7,619 nucleotides of DNA from DAIUCA01 sp964613675 (GTDB lineage: Bacteria > Pseudomonadota > Gammaproteobacteria > Competibacterales > Competibacteraceae): positions 1 to 7,619 of the forward strand of contig CAZTIH010000125.1 of the NCBI GenBank assembly GCA_964613675.1. Reading direction: 5' to 3'. Position 1 is the stretch's first letter, and every line of letters begins with the position of its first letter. Under the pieces are notes generated by a model. The model saw only the letters and a list, made by a program, of their open reading frames with translations, was not told the DNA's origin and made no database searches. A program made the position numbers and the translations under genes. Positions 5,873-7,619 of this stretch are shown here, piece by piece.

Positions 5873-5951
5873 TCTGCAACAACGATTGAGTAGAAGTTGC
5901 AGAGCTTAGTAATTTGATACAGATAAATCGCCAATCACAAGCTCTGCAACT
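5873..5951 (+). promoter_or_regulatory. Three-arm inverted repeat with two alternative hairpins
   Basis: The 8-mer TCTGCAAC occurs at 5873-5880 and 5943-5950, and its reverse complement GTTGCAGA at 5896-5903. The middle arm can pair with the first (8 bp, 15-base loop) or with the last (13 bp, AGTTGCAGAGCTT at 5895-5907 against 5939-5951, 31-base loop), but not with both. The last arm ends 10 bases before the ATG at 5962. No T-tract follows either hairpin. It may be a translational switch in mRNA or a set of protein-binding half-sites. Confidence 0.5.
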
Positions 5952-5961
5952 CGGTAACTAT

Positions 5962-6573
5962 ATGATTTTCTATTACTTGGACTTAGTGGGTGTTGCGGTA
6001 TTTGCCGCGACGGGGGTACTGGCAGCGCGTGATCGGGCGCTCGACATTTTTGGGATAATTGTCGTTGCAACCATTACCGCCATTGGGGGCGGGACGCTTC
6101 GCGATCTGCTTCTAGATCGCCACCCGATGTTCTGGATTAGCGATGTTGGGTACCTCGTCGTCATTATTGTTGCGGCGTTGCTAACGGTTGGGTACGCAAG
6201 GGTGAGACCGCTCAATCCCAACGCATTGCTCGTCGCCGACGCCCTTGGACTGGCCTTATTCGCACTATCGGGAGCGCAATTGGCAGAAGCCGCAGAGTGT
6301 CCACCGCTCATCGTAATTGTGATGGGCACGATGACGGGGGTAACGGGCGGCATTTTGAGAGATGTTATTACGGCGCAGATTCCCCTGATTTTGCGGCGCG
6401 AGATTTATGCTACGGCGGCAATCGCAGGAATCGTTACCTATTTGGCTTTGCAAGCCTTGGGGATGCCTCGCCCATCGGCATTTGGTGTAGGAATGGGAAT
6501 CGTCGTCATATTGCGATTGTTGGCCATTCGCTACAAACTGAATCTGCCCCCCTTGAGCATAACTACCAACTAG
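5962..6573 (+). CDS. TRIC/UPF0126 family membrane protein (YadS/YicG-like)
   Basis: This is a member of the trimeric intracellular cation channel type family (Pfam PF03458, formerly UPF0126, also named Gly_transporter), found in the inner membrane. Two homologous halves are visible. The first has FAATGVLAARDRALDIFG then TAIGGGTLRDLLLDRHPMFW (GGGTLRD at residues 42-48). The second has DALGLALFALSGAQLAEA then GVTGGILRDVI (TGGILRD at 128-134) and a final hydrophobic segment. About seven membrane helices are expected. The glycine-rich helix breaks before RD are the family hallmark and line the pore in TRIC structures. I choose ATG at 5962 (203 residues, typical length and the usual start MIFYYLDLVG) over a TTG at 5914, which would add an atypical polar extension and place a hairpin arm in the coding region. 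Some members transport glycine, others conduct K+; the substrate here is undecided. Confidence 0.92.
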   Translation: MIFYYLDLVGVAVFAATGVLAARDRALDIFGIIVVATITAIGGGTLRDLLLDRHPMFWISDVGYLVVIIVAALLTVGYARVRPLNPNALLVADALGLALFALSGAQLAEAAECPPLIVIVMGTMTGVTGGILRDVITAQIPLILRREIYATAAIAGIVTYLALQALGMPRPSAFGVGMGIVVILRLLAIRYKLNLPPLSITTN

Positions 6574-6763
6574 CGACGCAGTGCGTTCAGAATGCAGAAC
6601 GCTTAAAGAGTCCCCTCCGACAAATCGCAGAAAATGTTTTAGGTACGGGTGAAACAGGGCGTTAAACCGAGCGTCGTTTCGAGCAATAAACCGTGACGCA
6701 ATCAAAATATGAGCGACGACACGCCGTACATCAGACATACCGTGTAGCCGCTTCAGATGTCAG

Positions 6764-7537
6764 TCAAATCTGAAAATCCCCTACTTCGTGCAAACCGCAT
6801 TCCCGTTTCAGACCAAAAAAACGGGTTTGTTCCTCGGTCATGTCGGCGGTCAACGGCCGTGTCGTGTGGACATCTCCAATCGACACATACCCCTGTTCCC
6901 ACAACGGATGATAGGGCAACTGGTGGGCGGTTAAGTAGCGATGAACCTCTTGGTTGCTCCAATCGACAATCGGATGAATCTTAACGCGACCCCGTTGCTT
7001 TAGCAGAACGGGAAGTTGTTCACGACTTCGCGATTGCTGACGCCGTAGCCCCGCTAACCACGCATGTGCCTGCAACTCGTCCAGAGCGCGATTCATCGGC
7101 TCCACCTTGTTCATTTGGTTATACCGTTCAATGCCCTCAACGCCCTGTTCCCACAATCGCCCGTAGCGCGCCTCCTGCCACGCCGTACTCAAGGCAGAAC
7201 GGTAAACCCGAAGATTAAGCGATAACTGATCGGTCAGCTCGTCGATAAATTGGTAGGTTTCTGGAAATAGATACCCGGTGTCGATCAGGACGATGGGAAT
7301 TGACGGCCATTGTTGTGTAGCCAAATGCAAACACACCGCTGCTTGGGCACCAAAACTCGATGACAACACGATTTGCGGTGCGAAAGTTTCCAATGCCCAG
7401 GCGACCCGTTCGGCGGCGGATTTTGACGCTAAAACACGGTTAAGCGTAACAAGGTCTGCGAGGCTAGGCGCCACCTCGTGGGCGGCGTCAGAAGATTCAT
7501 TGGTTGAATCGGTGTGAGCTGTGGTTGCGAGGCCCAT
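6764..7537 (-). CDS. cysH: Phosphoadenylyl-sulfate (PAPS) reductase
   Basis: CysH reduces PAPS to sulfite and adenosine 3',5'-bisphosphate with thioredoxin as electron donor, in cytoplasmic assimilatory sulfate reduction. The 257-residue product has the PP-loop-like SSSFGAQ (residues 59-65), DTGYLFPETY (86-95), the block ARYGRLWEQGVEGIERYNQMNKVEP, then WLAGLRRQQSRSR, and the C-terminal catalytic ECGLH with C247. The paired cysteines that bind 4Fe-4S in APS reductases are absent (KVEPMNRAL occurs at that place), so PAPS is the expected substrate. I choose ATG at 7537, which has GGGGAG with a 7-base spacer, over an in-frame ATG at 7582 with no good ribosome-binding site; the enterobacterial enzyme is about 244 residues. 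No cysI, cysJ or cysDN gene is next to it. The 190 bases to the upstream plus-strand gene hold no strong terminator. Confidence 0.96.
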   Translation of the reverse strand: MGLATTAHTDSTNESSDAAHEVAPSLADLVTLNRVLASKSAAERVAWALETFAPQIVLSSSFGAQAAVCLHLATQQWPSIPIVLIDTGYLFPETYQFIDELTDQLSLNLRVYRSALSTAWQEARYGRLWEQGVEGIERYNQMNKVEPMNRALDELQAHAWLAGLRRQQSRSREQLPVLLKQRGRVKIHPIVDWSNQEVHRYLTAHQLPYHPLWEQGYVSIGDVHTTRPLTADMTEEQTRFFGLKRECGLHEVGDFQI

Positions 7538-7619
7538 GATGTATCTCCCCATTGCGATTTTCTCAGGGTAGTCACGGGCCATTTAGATCTAAAAAGAATG
7601 ATTTTTTATAGTCTTATTC

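Noticed and set aside
6583..6602. GCGTTC/GAACGC inverted repeat as terminator of the TRIC-like gene
   Set aside because: The stem is only 6 bp with an 8-base loop and no T-tract, so it is too weak to call.
6265..6738. Minus-strand 157-residue ORF between the TRIC-like gene and cysH
   Set aside because: Most of it is antisense to the TRIC-like gene, and the rest shows no recognisable motif or ribosome-binding site.
7538..7582. Longer CysH start at the in-frame ATG 7582
   Set aside because: It adds 15 residues not seen in the family and lacks a Shine-Dalgarno sequence, whereas ATG 7537 has GGGGAG at good spacing. Proteomics could still overturn this.

Overview
The window looks like a piece of a draft proteobacterial genome, most likely from Gammaproteobacteria. 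The best taxonomic pointers are the C-terminal gene, a thioredoxin-dependent PAPS reductase very close to the enterobacterial CysH pattern, and a UbiA-type ubiquinone enzyme. Two ELM1-like genes and an Irr-like Fur protein are also common in other Proteobacteria, so I do not go below class level. A run of exactly 100 N inside a tandem repeat shows that the assembly broke there. No RNA genes, insertion sequences or CRISPR arrays are visible, and no gene-free stretch exceeds 300 bases.

Layout. Positions 1-1981 hold two tandem, paralogous ELM1-family (DUF1022) genes on the plus strand, translationally overlapping; the first is cut by the window edge. Positions 1978-3463 form an iron/tetrapyrrole block: a Fur-family regulator with an Irr-like HHH motif (minus strand), a divergent bacterioferritin gene (plus), and a convergent single-domain CbiX/SirB-type chelatase (minus). 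The space between regulator and bacterioferritin carries a strong minus-strand promoter overlapped by a good 7-1-7 Fur box, plus a perfect hairpin in the bacterioferritin leader. Positions 3537-4424 encode UbiA (4-hydroxybenzoate polyprenyltransferase, minus), whose apparent start lies inside the T-tract of the preceding gene's intrinsic terminator.

Positions 4488-5093 (minus) encode an exported, low-complexity protein built from a 9-residue repeat (NANRQNNRD) on a 27-bp DNA tandem repeat. This is the least explained item in the window, and its true length is hidden by the assembly gap. Positions 5344-6573 (plus) hold an unrecognised multi-pass membrane protein with a signal peptide and a TRIC/UPF0126 (YadS/YicG-like) membrane protein. 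Between them are three copies of an 8-mer arranged so that two alternative hairpins can form. Positions 6764-7537 (minus) encode CysH.

How the parts may work together (inference): the Fur-like regulator, bacterioferritin and chelatase fit iron sensing, iron storage and iron insertion into sirohydrochlorin. CysH makes sulfite, whose reduction needs a siroheme enzyme, so chelatase and CysH could serve the same pathway although they are not adjacent. The two ELM1-like genes, the repeat protein and the two membrane proteins have no clear link to this.
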